From Chryseobacterium gleum (lineage in GTDB: Bacteria > Bacteroidota > Bacteroidia > Flavobacteriales_D > Crocinitomicaceae), in contig CALPSU020000088.1 of NCBI GenBank assembly GCA_943326315.2, positions 1 to 9,014 of the forward strand: DNA of 9,014 nucleotides, given 5' to 3'. Positions within the stretch are counted from its first letter, which is position 1. Each line of letters begins with the position of its first letter. The notes under the pieces are model-generated. The model had not been told where the DNA came from. It searched no databases and saw only the letters and a program-made list of their open reading frames with translations. Shown piece after piece: positions 7,547-9,014 of this stretch. A program made the translations under genes and the position numbers.

Positions 7547-8953
7547 ATGATTGGAAGAGCAAAGGAAATAGAAATCTTAGAGAAAAAATATAATTCTACA
7601 GAATCTGAATTTATTGCAGTTTATGGAAGAAGGCGAGTGGGAAAAACATACTTAATTCGCACTCAATTTCAAGATCGTCTTTCGTTTCAATTTACGGGTA
7701 CGGCCAATTATAATTTACAATTGCAATTATTGAATTTTGAAATAGCAATCAAAGAACAATATCCTGCTTATGAGGGAAAAATAAAATCTTGGTTGGATGC
7801 TTTTCAAGTTTTAAAAATTATAATAGAAAATAATACTGCCTCTAAAAAAGTAATCTTTATAGATGAGTTGCCTTGGTTGGATTCGAAGAATAGTAATTTT
7901 CTTCAAGCATTAGAACATTTTTGGAACGCTTGGGCTTCTGCAAGAAAAGATATAGTGTTAATCGTTTGTGGTTCAACGGCTTCATGGATGATTAATAAAT
8001 TAATCAATCACAAAGGTGGATTACATAATAGAATTACTGCTAAACTTAAAATTGAGCCATTTACATTGGCCGAATGTAAAGAATTTGCGCAAGAAAAACA
8101 ACTTGTACTAAGTGATTTTCAGATAATTGAATTATACATGGTTTTGGGCGGAATTCCTTTTTATTGGAATACAATTGAAAAAGGGAAAAGTGTTTTTCAG
8201 ATGGTTCAATCAATTTGTTTTGAGAAAAATGGTTTATTACGAAATGAATTTACAAATGTTTTTAAGTCTCTTTTTTTACACGGAGAGAAGCACGAAGCAA
8301 TAATAGAAGCAATTGCCTCCAAAAATAAAGGATTAACACGAGAAGAAATTATCAAACTATCCGGGTTTTCTAACGGAGGTAGTTTAACAAGGATGCTGAA
8401 GGAATTGGAAGAGAGTGGTTTTATTCGAAGTTATAGTTCTTTTGGTAATAAATCGAAAAACATGTTGTACCAATTGGTCGACTTTTATAGCGCCTTTTAT
8501 TTAAAATTTATCAAACCTAATTTAAAACAAGAAGTTAATTGGTTAGCTAAAATAGACACTTCAGAATATTTAGTTTGGTCTGGTTATGCCTTTGAACAAG
8601 TTTGTTTAAGCCACGTTCGACAAATAAAAACAGCATTAGGAATTGAAGGTATAGATTCTTCTATTTACAGTTGGAAAAGTTCACAATCTATCGATGGAGC
8701 ACAAATTGATTTAATAATTGATCGAAAAGACAAAGTAATAAATATTTGTGAAATGAAGTTTTCAGCTTTACCATATGTCCTTTCTAAATCTGATGATTTA
8801 AATCTAAGAAATAAATTTGCCGTATTTAAATCTGAAACAAAAACGAATAAATCTCTTCAACTGGTATTTATTTCTCCCTACGGATGTATACAAAATACCT
8901 ATTCGGCACTAATTCAGAATAGTTTAAAGATCGAAGATTTGTTTAATATTTAA
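7547..8953 (+). CDS. Archaeal-type P-loop ATPase with winged helix and DUF234-like PD-(D/E)XK nuclease domain
   Basis: This 468-residue protein is complete. The start is supported because M-I-G-R-A-K-E matches the usual family N-terminus. Walker A is G27-R-R-R-V-G-K-T34. Walker B is V-I-F-I-D106-E107. A sensor-like C-G-S is at 141-143, and the family motif G-G-I-P is at 201-204. A winged-helix region covers ~247-312 (L-T-R-E-E-I through L-K-E-L-E-E-S-G-F-I), followed by the typical L-V-D-F-Y-S-A-F-Y. The C-terminal domain (~340-468) carries a PD-(D/E)XK-type constellation: F-E350 in the first helix, D388 in A-Q-I-D-L, and E402-M-K404. No key residue is missing. The family (Pfam archaeal ATPase plus DUF234) is abundant in Archaea and Bacteroidota, often in many copies, and its function is poorly established; DNA binding and cleavage are inferred. 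It has its own promoter and is bracketed by direct repeats, which suggests a mobile or repeat-associated module unrelated to the upstream A2M operon. Confidence 0.92.
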   Translation: MIGRAKEIEILEKKYNSTESEFIAVYGRRRVGKTYLIRTQFQDRLSFQFTGTANYNLQLQLLNFEIAIKEQYPAYEGKIKSWLDAFQVLKIIIENNTASKKVIFIDELPWLDSKNSNFLQALEHFWNAWASARKDIVLIVCGSTASWMINKLINHKGGLHNRITAKLKIEPFTLAECKEFAQEKQLVLSDFQIIELYMVLGGIPFYWNTIEKGKSVFQMVQSICFEKNGLLRNEFTNVFKSLFLHGEKHEAIIEAIASKNKGLTREEIIKLSGFSNGGSLTRMLKELEESGFIRSYSSFGNKSKNMLYQLVDFYSAFYLKFIKPNLKQEVNWLAKIDTSEYLVWSGYAFEQVCLSHVRQIKTALGIEGIDSSIYSWKSSQSIDGAQIDLIIDRKDKVINICEMKFSALPYVLSKSDDLNLRNKFAVFKSETKTNKSLQLVFISPYGCIQNTYSALIQNSLKIEDLFNI

Positions 8954-8981
8954 ACATCTTATTTACAGTATATTAATTTTA

Positions 8982-9014
8982 ATTTTGGCTTAAAGCACCC
9001 TTTTTTATATAGAT
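8982..9014 (+). repeat. Downstream copy of the repeat, cut by the window end
   Basis: These 33 bases are identical to 7449-7481, including the left arm ATTTTGGCTTAA, the CACCC, the six Ts and ATATAGAT. The offset is 1533 bp. The match starts 29 bp after the ATPase stop codon. The sequence left of the match differs from that left of the first copy, so the shared boundary is close to 7449/8982. The right boundary cannot be seen because the window ends inside the repeat. Confidence 0.93.

Larger units (their letters stand above)
7449..9014 (+). other. Candidate repeat-bounded ATPase/nuclease module
   Basis: A single gene with ATPase, winged-helix and nuclease-like domains sits between identical direct repeats of at least 33 bp that carry inverted-repeat arms. 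Direct repeats with internal palindromes around a DNA-acting enzyme resemble a simple mobile element, or one unit of a tandem family. No target-site duplication can be defined with the right end missing, and no recognised transposase is present. This is a hypothesis resting on the observed repeats and the domain content. Confidence 0.4.

Overview
The window looks like a chromosomal segment from a Bacteroidota bacterium, most likely Flavobacteriales-like. It is strongly AT-rich. The first gene ends in a type IX secretion (T9SS) sorting domain, the promoters fit the Bacteroidota TTG / TAnnTTTG pattern, and start codons lack clear Shine-Dalgarno sequences. All genes are on the + strand. The genus cannot be determined from the sequence.

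Layout. (1) Positions 1-991 are the 3' end of a gene for a secreted, multi-domain Ig/PKD-like surface protein with a T9SS type A C-terminal signal; a strong intrinsic terminator follows at 1054-1085. (2) Positions 1238-7392 are a two-gene unit: a 107-residue protein with two predicted membrane segments, overlapping by 4 bp (ATGA) a 1944-residue exported alpha-2-macroglobulin (A2M) family protein. The A2M protein has the family's domain order, but the thioester cysteine appears to be replaced by serine (S1422 in Y-E-S-S-E-Q). (3) Positions 7449-9014 hold a self-contained module: a 468-residue P-loop ATPase with a winged-helix region and a C-terminal PD-(D/E)XK nuclease-like domain (archaeal-type ATPase / DUF234 family). 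A cluster of three 12-bp repeat arms lies upstream, overlapping the gene's promoter. A 33-bp exact copy of the start of that cluster lies downstream and runs off the window end.

How the genes relate. The surface protein is transcriptionally separate from the A2M unit. The small membrane protein and A2M are probably translated together and act at the cell envelope. The ATPase/nuclease gene has its own promoter and no functional link to its neighbours. Its direct repeats, 1533 bp apart, suggest a mobile or repeat-associated module inserted downstream of the A2M gene. This module is the best candidate here for an under-described system. The weakest points are the mobility claim, because the right-hand repeat is cut off, and the function of the 107-residue protein.
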